Positions 1 to 6,695 of a DNA stretch of 9,643 nt are shown one piece after another. Source of the stretch: Actinomycetota bacterium (lineage in GTDB: Bacteria > Margulisbacteria > Marinamargulisbacteria > SXXA01); NCBI GenBank assembly GCA_005791325.1, contig SXXA01000098.1, positions 1 to 9,643 of the forward strand. The letters run 5' to 3'. Numbering within the stretch: the first letter of the stretch is position 1; every line of letters begins with the position of its first letter. The notes below the pieces were generated by a model, which did no database searches, was not told the DNA's origin, and was given only the letters and a program-made list of their open reading frames with translations. The position numbers were made by a program, and so were the translations under genes.

Positions 1-750
1 ATAATTAAATTCCAATCCCATTATTGCACAGCCATGGGTGGCGGATGTTTCTAAAATAACGGTTTCCTTGGATAATTTGGCAATTAAATTACGAGTGGGT
101 TCATTGGCAATGAGTTGTCCCCCTTGAATAACGCCCACTTGTCGACAGAGGGCTTCGGCTTCTTCGATGTAATGGGTGGTCAGTAAAATGGTCACCCCTT
201 CTTGGTTTAAGGTTTGTAATAATTGCCAAATGACCCGTCGCAACTGAATATCCACCCCTGCAGTTGGTTCGTCTAAAATTAAAATAGGGGGGCGGTGAAT
301 TAAGGCCCGAGCCAACATCAACCGGCGCTTCATGCCACCTGATAGTTGAAATGCAGGTACCCGTTCTAGACCTGTTAATTCCAATTGTTCCAACAACACG
401 GCCATGCGATCGCGTGCTACGGCGGTGGGTACCCCATAATACCCAGCATGGGTTCTTAAAATTGTTTCACACGTTTCAAATACCATGGCATTAAATTCTT
501 GTGGCACCACCCCCATTTGCTGTTTGGCCCTTGCTGGATGTTCGGATAACCCAATGCCCCCAATCTTGATTTGCCCTGATGTGGGGGTAATCAGCGATGA
601 AATCATCCCAATTGTGGTTGATTTTCCAGCCCCATTCGGGCCCAATAAGCCAAAAAAGGTGCCTTGATTAACGGTTAATGATAACCCCTTCACCGCCACA
701 TGATCGGGGGAATATTGTTTCACTAAGTTAACGAGTTCAATTGCAGACAT
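1..750 (-). CDS. ABC-2 type transporter ATP-binding protein, YadG-like (3' end beyond window)
   Basis: This is the ATPase subunit of a membrane ABC exporter; it would hydrolyse ATP on the cytoplasmic face to drive a separate ABC-2 permease. Reading the minus strand from the ATG at 750 gives 250 codons without a stop. The Walker A motif GPNGAGKST is at residues 37-45, the Q-loop glutamine at 84, the signature LSGGM at 136-140, Walker B ILILDEP at 156-162, the D-loop at 165-167 and the switch histidine in TTHYIEEAE at 193. The wording around these motifs (VPQEFN, GYYGV, GGMKRRLMLARAL) is that of the E. coli YadG group, which is about 300 residues long, so roughly 50 residues should lie off the left edge. 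The start lies 3 nt after the aminotransferase stop and has no good Shine-Dalgarno, so translational coupling is likely. Its permease is not visible and may be encoded further left. The substrate is unknown. Confidence 0.93.
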   Translation of the reverse strand, partial: MSAIELVNLVKQYSPDHVAVKGLSLTVNQGTFFGLLGPNGAGKSTTIGMISSLITPTSGQIKIGGIGLSEHPARAKQQMGVVPQEFNAMVFETCETILRTHAGYYGVPTAVARDRMAVLLEQLELTGLERVPAFQLSGGMKRRLMLARALIHRPPILILDEPTAGVDIQLRRVIWQLLQTLNQEGVTILLTTHYIEEAEALCRQVGVIQGGQLIANEPTRNLIAKLSKETVILETSATHGCAIMGLEFNY

Positions 751-753
751 GGG

Positions 754-1959
754 TTATTGAAGGGAGCGCACCCATTGGTCGATTCGGGTTAGCCCGTCTT
801 CGATGGCGGTCATTGAGGTGGCATACGACAATCGGATAAACGAATCAGAACCGAAACCGGATCCGGGTACGCATGCTACAAACACATCTTGCAATAAATA
901 TTGGCAAAAACTCGCACTATCCGTAATGACCCCGCTGGCGGATTTTTTACCAATTAAGGCCGATATATTCGGAAAGGCATAAAACGCCCCGCCGGGTAAC
1001 AGGGTGGGCAAGCCGGGTATTTGATTTAATCGGGTCACCATTGTATCGCGACGGGCATGAAATTCAGCTTTCATGGCCTTTATTTCATCATCACCACCGG
1101 TTAAGGCTTGTACACTTGCCCATTGGGATGGGGTTGTTGGGTTGGATGTGGTATGGCTTTGAATTTTACCCATGGCATCCGCAATGGCGGGATTGGCGGC
1201 GGCATATCCAATTCGCCATCCGGTCATGGCGTAAGATTTTGACACCCCATTAATTACAATTGTTAATGATTTAAGTTCAGGGGATAGTTGTGCAATACTC
1301 ACGTGTCCCTCTTCACTGTAAATTAATTTTTCATAGATTTCATCAGAGATAACCAATAACTGATGTTGAACAATAATTTTGGCCAAGGCCTCTAATTCAT
1401 GTCGGGTATATACCGCTCCTGTTGGGTTCGATGGAGAATTTAAAATGACCATTTTGGTTCGGGGTGTAATGGCATTGGCCAATAAATCAGGGGTGAGTTT
1501 AAATTCCGTTGATTCATTGGTTTCAACAAATACGGATTTCCCACCTGCCAATCCTATTTGATCAGGATAAGAGACCCAGTAGGGAGTGGGTACAATCACT
1601 TCATCACCTGGATTGATGGTGGCCATAATGGCATTAAAAATGGACTGTTTGGCCCCACAGGATACCACAATATGATTGGGCCGATATTCCAATTGGTTGT
1701 CGGTTAAAAACTTATGGCAAATGGCTTGTTTTAGTTCCGGAATGCCCGAGGCTGCGGTGTAGGTGGTTTTACCATCGCGAATGGCTTGTACGCCGGCATC
1801 TTGAATGGGAATGGGTGTTTTAAAATCGGGTTCACCGGCACTAAATCCAATCACGGGTTTCCCTTCTTTTTTCATTTGTTGGGCCAACGCAGAAATGGCC
1901 ATGGTGATGCTATCTCCCGTTTGGGACGCTCGATGAGACAAAAAAGTGGCAACTGTCAT
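754..1959 (-). CDS. aspC: Aspartate aminotransferase, class I PLP-dependent (I-gamma type)
   Basis: This enzyme should transfer the amino group between aspartate and 2-oxoglutarate (oxaloacetate/glutamate) using pyridoxal phosphate in the cytoplasm. With the start at 1959 it is 401 residues, the usual family length. Visible motifs are SAGEPDF (40-46), the lysine-bearing CGAKQSIFNA (101-110), NSPSNPTG (174-181, cofactor-contacting Asn178), SDEIYE with Asp206, the Schiff-base Lys241 in GVSKSYAMTGWRIGY, and Arg376 in FIRLSYATS, which binds the substrate carboxylate. The ATG at 1959 is preferred over an in-frame TTG at 1986 because AGAGAGGG (1966-1973, minus strand) lies 6 nt upstream. The I-gamma group also contains prephenate and broader aromatic aminotransferases, so exact substrate preference is inferred. 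The ABC ATPase gene follows after 3 nt, suggesting a two-gene operon. Confidence 0.93.
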   Translation of the reverse strand: MTVATFLSHRASQTGDSITMAISALAQQMKKEGKPVIGFSAGEPDFKTPIPIQDAGVQAIRDGKTTYTAASGIPELKQAICHKFLTDNQLEYRPNHIVVSCGAKQSIFNAIMATINPGDEVIVPTPYWVSYPDQIGLAGGKSVFVETNESTEFKLTPDLLANAITPRTKMVILNSPSNPTGAVYTRHELEALAKIIVQHQLLVISDEIYEKLIYSEEGHVSIAQLSPELKSLTIVINGVSKSYAMTGWRIGYAAANPAIADAMGKIQSHTTSNPTTPSQWASVQALTGGDDEIKAMKAEFHARRDTMVTRLNQIPGLPTLLPGGAFYAFPNISALIGKKSASGVITDSASFCQYLLQDVFVACVPGSGFGSDSFIRLSYATSMTAIEDGLTRIDQWVRSLQ

Positions 1960-1965
1960 AAAATA

Positions 1966-1973
1966 CCCTCTCT
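1966..1973 (-). promoter_or_regulatory. Ribosome binding site that fixes the aminotransferase start
   Basis: The minus strand reads AGAGAGGG here, 6 nt before the ATG at 1959. It lies inside the alternative longer reading frame that begins at the TTG at 1986, so it argues for the shorter 401-residue protein. Confidence 0.7.
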
Positions 1974-2003
1974 GATCATACGTCAATCGATCTGGTCATA
2001 CAT
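1971..2003. repeat. Two-copy direct repeat, 20-bp period, upstream of the aminotransferase gene
   Basis: TCTGATCATACGT (1971-1983) recurs as TCTGGTCATACAT (1991-2003), with 11 of 13 positions identical. A 20-bp period is close to two helical turns and would put two protein sites on one DNA face. The repeat sits just upstream of the aminotransferase start, in its leader or promoter. The rest of the divergent gap (1960-2147) has an isolated TATAAAAT at 2083-2090 on the plus strand but no well-spaced -35 partner in either direction. Confidence 0.4.
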
Positions 2004-2147
2004 ACCACATTGCGAATTCCCCATGTGAACCTACTTTGGTGAAACGAACTGGTTAAAATCAGTGTATCATTGAAATGTGTCCTATAAAATGGGGGATGAT
2101 GTTGTGATACAGGAACCCCCTTGGGATGGTAACGATCGGATCCCGTC

Positions 2148-3026
2148 ATGGAATCGCGGGGGGGGCCATGGTTTGGCGAGTTTATTACATCCTGCTATAG
2201 TTTTGTCATGACAACATATCAATGGACGAAAATGGGACGTTGGCTACTGGTTACTTGTGGCGTTTTAATGGTAATGGCATGGATGGCCAACCCCACGTAT
2301 CGGGCGTATTGGGTATCGTATATCCAACGGCTTGGGCCACTGATTCAGCGGTTACGATGGCACGAATCGGTGCCCATTCAAAAAGCACATGAGGCCATGA
2401 CCCCACCATGGCCAAAAGGGGCGACTCCGCTAAAGGCCCCAATTGGGGCTCATTTTAATACCAATGCGAGCCCATTTGTATTGGCATTGTCCGATACCAC
2501 GGCGTATGCCGAACCCTCGAATCAACCGCCCCCCCCCAAGGTGACTCATTTACAGGCCGGACAGCGGGTCCGGATTGTGTATCGCCATCCCAGCAAGTGG
2601 GGAACATCCCACCGTGGGGCTGGACCGTGGGTATTTATTGTGGATGAAAAAGCCAATTATGCATTGGGCTGGGTGATTGAATCCCAACTGGCCTCCCCCA
2701 CTCAATTTAAACCAGTGTCTGGAATGCCCTGGGCTTATTTGGGTTTGTGTGTGGGTGATTATTGTGGCGAATTTACCATTAAATCAACGGGCCGATTTGA
2801 AGAGAAATGGGATGCCATTGGTCAAGGAATCCAGCTAAACGGGGTTAATTGGGGGCAGGTTTATCAATACGGGCCCTTTTTATGGTTTAAGCAAGATCGA
2901 TCGGCTGATTTTGATGAATGGTTGATTTGGGATGGACAACAATTGAAAATGGAACCAAAATATGAATCAGAACCATTACGTATGGGTCCCAATCGAGGGA
3001 CTCGATTAAGATCACCCCAATCATAA
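2148..3026 (+). CDS. Membrane-anchored envelope protein with SH3-like domain, function unknown
   Basis: I do not recognise a named family. From the ATG at 2148 the product is 292 residues. It has a hydrophobic segment at about 32-47 (WLLVTCGVLMVMAWMA) that would serve as a membrane anchor or uncleaved signal, a proline-rich linker (NQPPPPK, 125-131), and an SH3-like region at about 134-182 built on LQAGQRVRIVY, WVFIVDEKANYALGWV and ESQL. The C-terminal half is rich in Trp, Tyr and Gly. The outside of the membrane is the likely location, which would fit a wall-associated role by inference. The start is uncertain: none of the ATGs at 2148, 2208 or 2232 has a strong Shine-Dalgarno. The 2208 start (272 residues) places the hydrophobic segment nearest the N-terminus. 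An 8-G run lies between 2148 and 2208, and a 9-C run encodes the proline linker. Enolase follows after 10 nt. Confidence 0.75.
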   Translation: MESRGGPWFGEFITSCYSFVMTTYQWTKMGRWLLVTCGVLMVMAWMANPTYRAYWVSYIQRLGPLIQRLRWHESVPIQKAHEAMTPPWPKGATPLKAPIGAHFNTNASPFVLALSDTTAYAEPSNQPPPPKVTHLQAGQRVRIVYRHPSKWGTSHRGAGPWVFIVDEKANYALGWVIESQLASPTQFKPVSGMPWAYLGLCVGDYCGEFTIKSTGRFEEKWDAIGQGIQLNGVNWGQVYQYGPFLWFKQDRSADFDEWLIWDGQQLKMEPKYESEPLRMGPNRGTRLRSPQS

Positions 3027-3031
3027 AGGAG
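3026..3031 (+). promoter_or_regulatory. Ribosome binding site of enolase, overlapping the upstream stop codon
   Basis: AAGGAG ends 5 nt before the enolase ATG at 3037. Its first base is the last base of the upstream TAA stop, so terminating ribosomes are delivered onto the enolase start. Confidence 0.75.
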
Positions 3032-3036
3032 CGTTT

Positions 3037-4329
3037 ATGTCTACCATTCAGTATATTCATGCCAGAGGGGTGTTAGATTCTAGGGGGAATCCGACCGTTG
3101 AAGTAGAGGTTATCACGCATGATGGTGTTTTTGGTCGGGCGATTGTACCCAGCGGGGCATCAACGGGTTCTCGGGAGGCCCTTGAATTGCGCGATCAAGA
3201 TATGGCCGTGTATGGGGGCAAGGGGGTGACCAAGGCCATTGACCATGTTCAGGAGCACATCCAAACTGCTTTGGTTGGCATGTCGGTATTCAATCAGTTA
3301 TTGATTGATCAGACTCTGATTGAACTCGATGGGACCCCCAATAAACAGAAATTGGGAGCCAATGCGATTTTGGGGGTATCCATGGCGGTGGCGAATGCGG
3401 GTGCCATCGCAGCGGGGGTTCCCTTGTTTCGATATTTGGGTGGGGCGTTTAGCCATGTGTTGCCGGTTCCAATGATGAATATCATTAATGGGGGACAACA
3501 TGCGAATAATCCCATTGATTTTCAAGAATTTATGATTGTTCCCCATGGATTTACACAGTATTCCGATGCCTTGCAGGCGGGGGTTGATGTATTTATGGCG
3601 CTTAAAAAACGCTTAAACCAGCATGGTTATTCCACCGCAGTGGGGGATGAAGGGGGATTCGCACCCAATTTTAGATCCAACGAGGAAGCGATTGAGCAAA
3701 TTGTTCAGGCCATTGATGTGGCTGGCTATACTGGAAAAATGGGCTTGGCTTTAGACGTGGCGGCCAGTGAATTTTATCGAGATGGGGTTTATCATTTAAC
3801 GGGTGAGGGGGTTACATTAACCACGGCCGAGTTAATTAATCGGTATGATGAGTTATTGAATCGGTACCCCATTTTATCCATCGAAGATGGCTTGTCAGAA
3901 GCGGATTGGACTGGGTGGGCCCAACTCACCACCCAATTGGGAGATCGAGTCCAACTGGTTGGGGATGATTTATTTGTTACCAACCCCACTATTTTAAAAG
4001 AAGGGATTCAAAAAAAGGTGGCCAATGCATTATTGGTAAAGTTGAATCAAATTGGAACGGTGACGGAAACCCTACAGGCGATTGATCTGGCCAAATCGGC
4101 TGGGTATACATCGATTATTTCCCATCGATCGGGGGAAAGTGAAGATACGTTTATTGCGGATCTGGCAGTAGCCACCAATGCTGGGCAAATTAAAACGGGT
4201 TCATTATGTCGGTCTGATCGCGTGGCTAAATATAATCAATTATTACGCATTGAAGAACACTTGGGATCCGTGGCCACTTACCCAGGTCTTGCCATCTTTA
4301 AACAACATGTCCAAACGGTTGGGGCGTAA
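3037..4329 (+). CDS. eno: Enolase (phosphopyruvate hydratase)
   Basis: Enolase interconverts 2-phosphoglycerate and phosphoenolpyruvate in glycolysis and gluconeogenesis, in the cytoplasm, with magnesium. The 430-residue length is normal. The mobile loop SGAST is at 39-43, the acid/base Glu205 lies in GDEGGFAPN, and the magnesium ligands are Asp240 (LALDVAASEFY), Glu283 (SIEDGLSEADW) and Asp310 (LVGDDLFVTN). The catalytic Lys335 lies in the signature LLVKLNQIGTVTET, and the substrate lysine Lys386 is in QIKTGSLCRSDRVAKYNQLL. The start is supported by AAGGAG 5 nt upstream. The last 23 nt overlap the start of the DivIC gene in another frame. Eno next to an FtsB/DivIC gene is a widespread arrangement, seen in actinobacteria and near ispD in proteobacteria. 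Confidence 0.99.
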   Translation: MSTIQYIHARGVLDSRGNPTVEVEVITHDGVFGRAIVPSGASTGSREALELRDQDMAVYGGKGVTKAIDHVQEHIQTALVGMSVFNQLLIDQTLIELDGTPNKQKLGANAILGVSMAVANAGAIAAGVPLFRYLGGAFSHVLPVPMMNIINGGQHANNPIDFQEFMIVPHGFTQYSDALQAGVDVFMALKKRLNQHGYSTAVGDEGGFAPNFRSNEEAIEQIVQAIDVAGYTGKMGLALDVAASEFYRDGVYHLTGEGVTLTTAELINRYDELLNRYPILSIEDGLSEADWTGWAQLTTQLGDRVQLVGDDLFVTNPTILKEGIQKKVANALLVKLNQIGTVTETLQAIDLAKSAGYTSIISHRSGESEDTFIADLAVATNAGQIKTGSLCRSDRVAKYNQLLRIEEHLGSVATYPGLAIFKQHVQTVGA

Positions 4330-4639
4330 ATTGGTGTTGGGGGGCTTGGTCATGATTATGGGGTATTCGATATGGATTGGCCTAAAAAATCTTTTTCGCT
4401 ATAATGCCTATATTGTGGAATATACCCAGCTGTACCAAGCTATGCTAACAGAGAACAGAGTCAATGACCGAATGAAACAATTGCTTTCATTATTACAGGA
4501 CCAATCCTTTTGGGAAATGACCGCCAAAACAAAATTAGGCTATGTTAAAGAAGGTGAAGTGGTGTACAAAATACACCATGGTAAGGTTCCCAGTATTAAT
4601 CAATCGGTTCCCTCCAATCAAAAAGAAAGTATAAGGTAA
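4307..4639 (+). CDS. divIC: Septum formation initiator, DivIC/FtsB family
   Basis: DivIC/FtsB proteins are bitopic membrane proteins that join FtsL and DivIB/FtsQ in the divisome and help activate septal wall synthesis. From the ATG at 4307 the product is 110 residues: a positive cytoplasmic tip (MSKRLGRK), one membrane span at about 9-27, a predicted coiled coil at about 33-65, and the family's C-terminal motif LGYVKEGEVVYKI (77-89) preceded by a WEMTAKTK helix. These features together are diagnostic. The frame is open back to an ATG at 4178, but that would overlap enolase by 150 nt and spoil the topology, so 4307 is preferred. No clear Shine-Dalgarno is seen; translation probably depends on ribosomes leaving enolase. 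The S1-domain gene follows after 5 nt, as yabR follows divIC in Bacillus subtilis. The symbol could equally be ftsB. Confidence 0.88.
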   Translation: MSKRLGRKLVLGGLVMIMGYSIWIGLKNLFRYNAYIVEYTQLYQAMLTENRVNDRMKQLLSLLQDQSFWEMTAKTKLGYVKEGEVVYKIHHGKVPSINQSVPSNQKESIR

Positions 4640-4644
4640 TAACA

Positions 4645-5040
4645 ATGGATGACGAAAAAATTGGTTCAATATCAACAGGGGTTATTACCCATATCACCAC
4701 GTTTGGGGCGTTTGTTAAATTGGAAGATGGCGAAGAGGGATTGGTTCACATTTCTGAAATTGCAAATGAGTTTGTATCTGATATTAATAAGTTTGTGACG
4801 TTGGGGGCCACCGTTAAAGTTAAAGTGATGGCACGTAACCAAAAAAATAGGTTGGAACTCTCCATGAAGCGTGCGGCCGATGATTATGAGGCCGATGTCA
4901 CCACTACCTTGCATAAAAAATCAAAAAATACTGTATTTGAGGACAAGTTAACGGCTTTTTTAAAACGATCTGAGGAAAAGCAAATTGATATTCGACGTAA
5001 TCTGAAACACAAACAAGGCATCACCAAAAAACGCCGCTAA
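4645..5040 (+). CDS. yabR: S1-domain RNA-binding protein, YabR type
   Basis: This small cytoplasmic protein of 131 residues has one S1 RNA-binding fold at about 4-76, with GVITHITTFGAFVKL, the hallmark GLVHISEIA (32-40), a VSDIN segment and the closing strand NRLELSMKRA. The tail is charged: a FEDKLTAFLKRSEEKQ helix followed by a basic end (KHKQGITKKRR). A single S1 domain plus this FEDKL..FLK.SEE helix is the pattern of the Firmicutes YabR/CvfD (general stress protein 13-like) family, and the position directly after divIC matches yabR in B. subtilis. AAGG at 4633-4636 serves as ribosome site, 8 nt from the ATG. The stop shares one base with the next start (TAATG), so translation of the pseudokinase is likely coupled. 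The RNA targets cannot be told from sequence. Confidence 0.88.
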   Translation: MDDEKIGSISTGVITHITTFGAFVKLEDGEEGLVHISEIANEFVSDINKFVTLGATVKVKVMARNQKNRLELSMKRAADDYEADVTTTLHKKSKNTVFEDKLTAFLKRSEEKQIDIRRNLKHKQGITKKRR

Positions 5041-6695
5041 TGTCGACGATATCCGCAACACCCCAAGACTTAGCTTGGCTTGAAAATGGACAAGAGATCA
5101 ATCGGGATAGTATCTCGGTTACTTTTTTAGCGCGACACCCATCGGGTCAATCAGTTTGGGTAACCCGATATGATTGTTCAAATTTACCAACACAGTTGCC
5201 TGATCAGTTATCAGAGTTGGCACAGTCGATTGAATTGGTTCGATCGGATGGAATGGTGCCCTTGTTATATCATTACCAAGTTGGAACCTACTTTTATGCG
5301 GCATATCATGCCCAGTCCACGTATAAGCCCCTTCTTACCTTTCTTAAAACCACTCCACCCCAAACGGATGTTGAATGGATTGAGCTTATTCGCAAACTAC
5401 TGGGGGTTGCATTGGTGGTTGAACGGGTTGGTTTAACCCACGGTACTTTGTCTTTGGTATCAATTGTGATGAGAAATAATACGGTAGCGGTTATGCATAC
5501 TGGGCTTCATGCCTTGGTACTTCAAGCATCATTACCCTTGATTGATCAGTATGATATGGCCATGTTTTTGGCACCAGAATTGTTGGTGGGGGATCCCATT
5601 GATGGGCGGTGTGACGTATACTCGTTGGGAGTTATGTTATATTTGTTGGTTACTGGGCAGTGGCCGACGCCTTTTACCACATCCATTGCTTCACTAAAAA
5701 CCAATTTGTCGAATGGTATATTTCCCATTCAATACAGTCATATTCCCAATATCCCGAGTTTAACCCCTTTGTTGAAACAGTGTTTGGAGTTGGATGCCCC
5801 CCGGCGTCCGGAAAAAATGACCCGATTGTGGTCGTTGTTTGAAGAAGCGACCTTTCCCCATCGCCCCTTGAATGACCCCTTATTAGCCGAACAGTCATAC
5901 CAAAAACCACATCATCCGATTCAAAAGAGTCGTCGGCGCCAGTGGATTGTGGTTGGTATGGTTGCCTTGATTGTATTGGGAATGGCAACTTATCAATGGA
6001 TTGTTCATTATGCTACAGGTTTATCTGTGGCGACAGTCCCCAATATTATTGGTATGTCCGTTGAAGATGCCGAACTACTTTTAGGGGATCAAAAAATGAG
6101 GTTGCAAGTGGTAGGTAATCAAGTTAGCGATACCATCCCCGAAGGAATGATTGTGGATGTTAAACCGGCGGTTGGGACCCAAGTTAAACAAAATCGACTC
6201 ATTTTAGTTTATAAAGCCATTCGTCAAAACAAGGGGATGATCCCCAATTGGCAAGGGCAAACCATGGTACAAGCGACGACAGCCAGTGAGGAGTTGGGGC
6301 TTTCGTTACATATCGAAGCGGAGGCCTATTCTCTGACCATTCCCGCTGGTGAAATCATTTCGCAAACCATTACACCCAATACCCATGTTAGTCAAAATCG
6401 ATCGGTGGGGGTGGTGGTGAGTAAAGGGTATCCGGTTGAGGTGCTATTAACACCGATGGATGCCTCTTCGGTGGCGGTTACCATCAAGACGGCTGTATTG
6501 GAGCAATGGCCCTCCCAGACCATCTCAATCATGTATCGCAGTGGGGCTGGGGCCACTCCCTTGGCCAGCAAAACCTTGGCGCCACTTGAAACATCGGAGG
6601 ATACATTTACGGTAACTGTGGGTGGGGATATTGAGGTTTATTTTAATGATCGATTGGCGGTTAGAAAGCGTGTGAATGCCCCTAAATCCCGATGA
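5040..6695 (+). CDS. PASTA-repeat membrane pseudokinase (PrkC/StkP-like architecture, catalytic residues lost)
   Basis: The layout of this 551-residue protein is that of bacterial PASTA Ser/Thr kinases: a kinase-like domain at about 20-270, a basic juxtamembrane stretch (KSRRR), one membrane span at 302-322, PASTA repeats at about 332-393 (VPNIIGMSVEDAELLL) and 399-463 (IPNWQGQTMVQA), and a beta-rich C-terminal domain at 465-551. The kinase fold is marked by FLAPELL (APE at 178-180), DVYSLGVMLYLLVTGQWP (helix F Asp192) and the late APRRP arginine. The catalytic parts are missing: there is no glycine loop, the VAIK position reads VWVTRYD with no lysine, HRDLKPSN aligns to HGTLSLVS (134-141), and DFG aligns to HTG (153-155). 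A phosphotransfer role is therefore unlikely; a wall-sensing scaffold that binds peptidoglycan fragments outside and partners inside is inferred. It overlaps the S1 gene by 1 nt and ribD by 20 nt. Confidence 0.88.
   Translation: MSTISATPQDLAWLENGQEINRDSISVTFLARHPSGQSVWVTRYDCSNLPTQLPDQLSELAQSIELVRSDGMVPLLYHYQVGTYFYAAYHAQSTYKPLLTFLKTTPPQTDVEWIELIRKLLGVALVVERVGLTHGTLSLVSIVMRNNTVAVMHTGLHALVLQASLPLIDQYDMAMFLAPELLVGDPIDGRCDVYSLGVMLYLLVTGQWPTPFTTSIASLKTNLSNGIFPIQYSHIPNIPSLTPLLKQCLELDAPRRPEKMTRLWSLFEEATFPHRPLNDPLLAEQSYQKPHHPIQKSRRRQWIVVGMVALIVLGMATYQWIVHYATGLSVATVPNIIGMSVEDAELLLGDQKMRLQVVGNQVSDTIPEGMIVDVKPAVGTQVKQNRLILVYKAIRQNKGMIPNWQGQTMVQATTASEELGLSLHIEAEAYSLTIPAGEIISQTITPNTHVSQNRSVGVVVSKGYPVEVLLTPMDASSVAVTIKTAVLEQWPSQTISIMYRSGAGATPLASKTLAPLETSEDTFTVTVGGDIEVYFNDRLAVRKRVNAPKSR

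Noticed and set aside
406..413. GCGATCGC (HIP1 octamer) as evidence for a cyanobacterium
   Set aside because: A single full copy in 9.6 kb is far too few for the HIP1 density of cyanobacteria, and the DivIC–YabR–PASTA neighbourhood points elsewhere.
1960..1986. Longer aminotransferase start at TTG 1986
   Set aside because: The good Shine-Dalgarno AGAGAGGG lies within this extension and points to the ATG at 1959.
2083..2090. TATAAAAT as -10 of the large plus-strand operon
   Set aside because: No -35-like hexamer lies 16-18 nt upstream and there is no TGn extension, so I cannot call a promoter from it.
4178..4306. Longer version of the DivIC gene starting inside enolase
   Set aside because: It would overlap enolase by about 150 nt and add an N-terminal stretch that disrupts the family's short cytoplasmic tip plus membrane span topology.
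5674..5988. Minus-strand open frame of 104 codons within the pseudokinase gene, and similar minus-strand frames in enolase and ribD
   Set aside because: They lie wholly inside well-supported genes, have low-complexity or unnatural composition and no ribosome site; they are antisense shadows.
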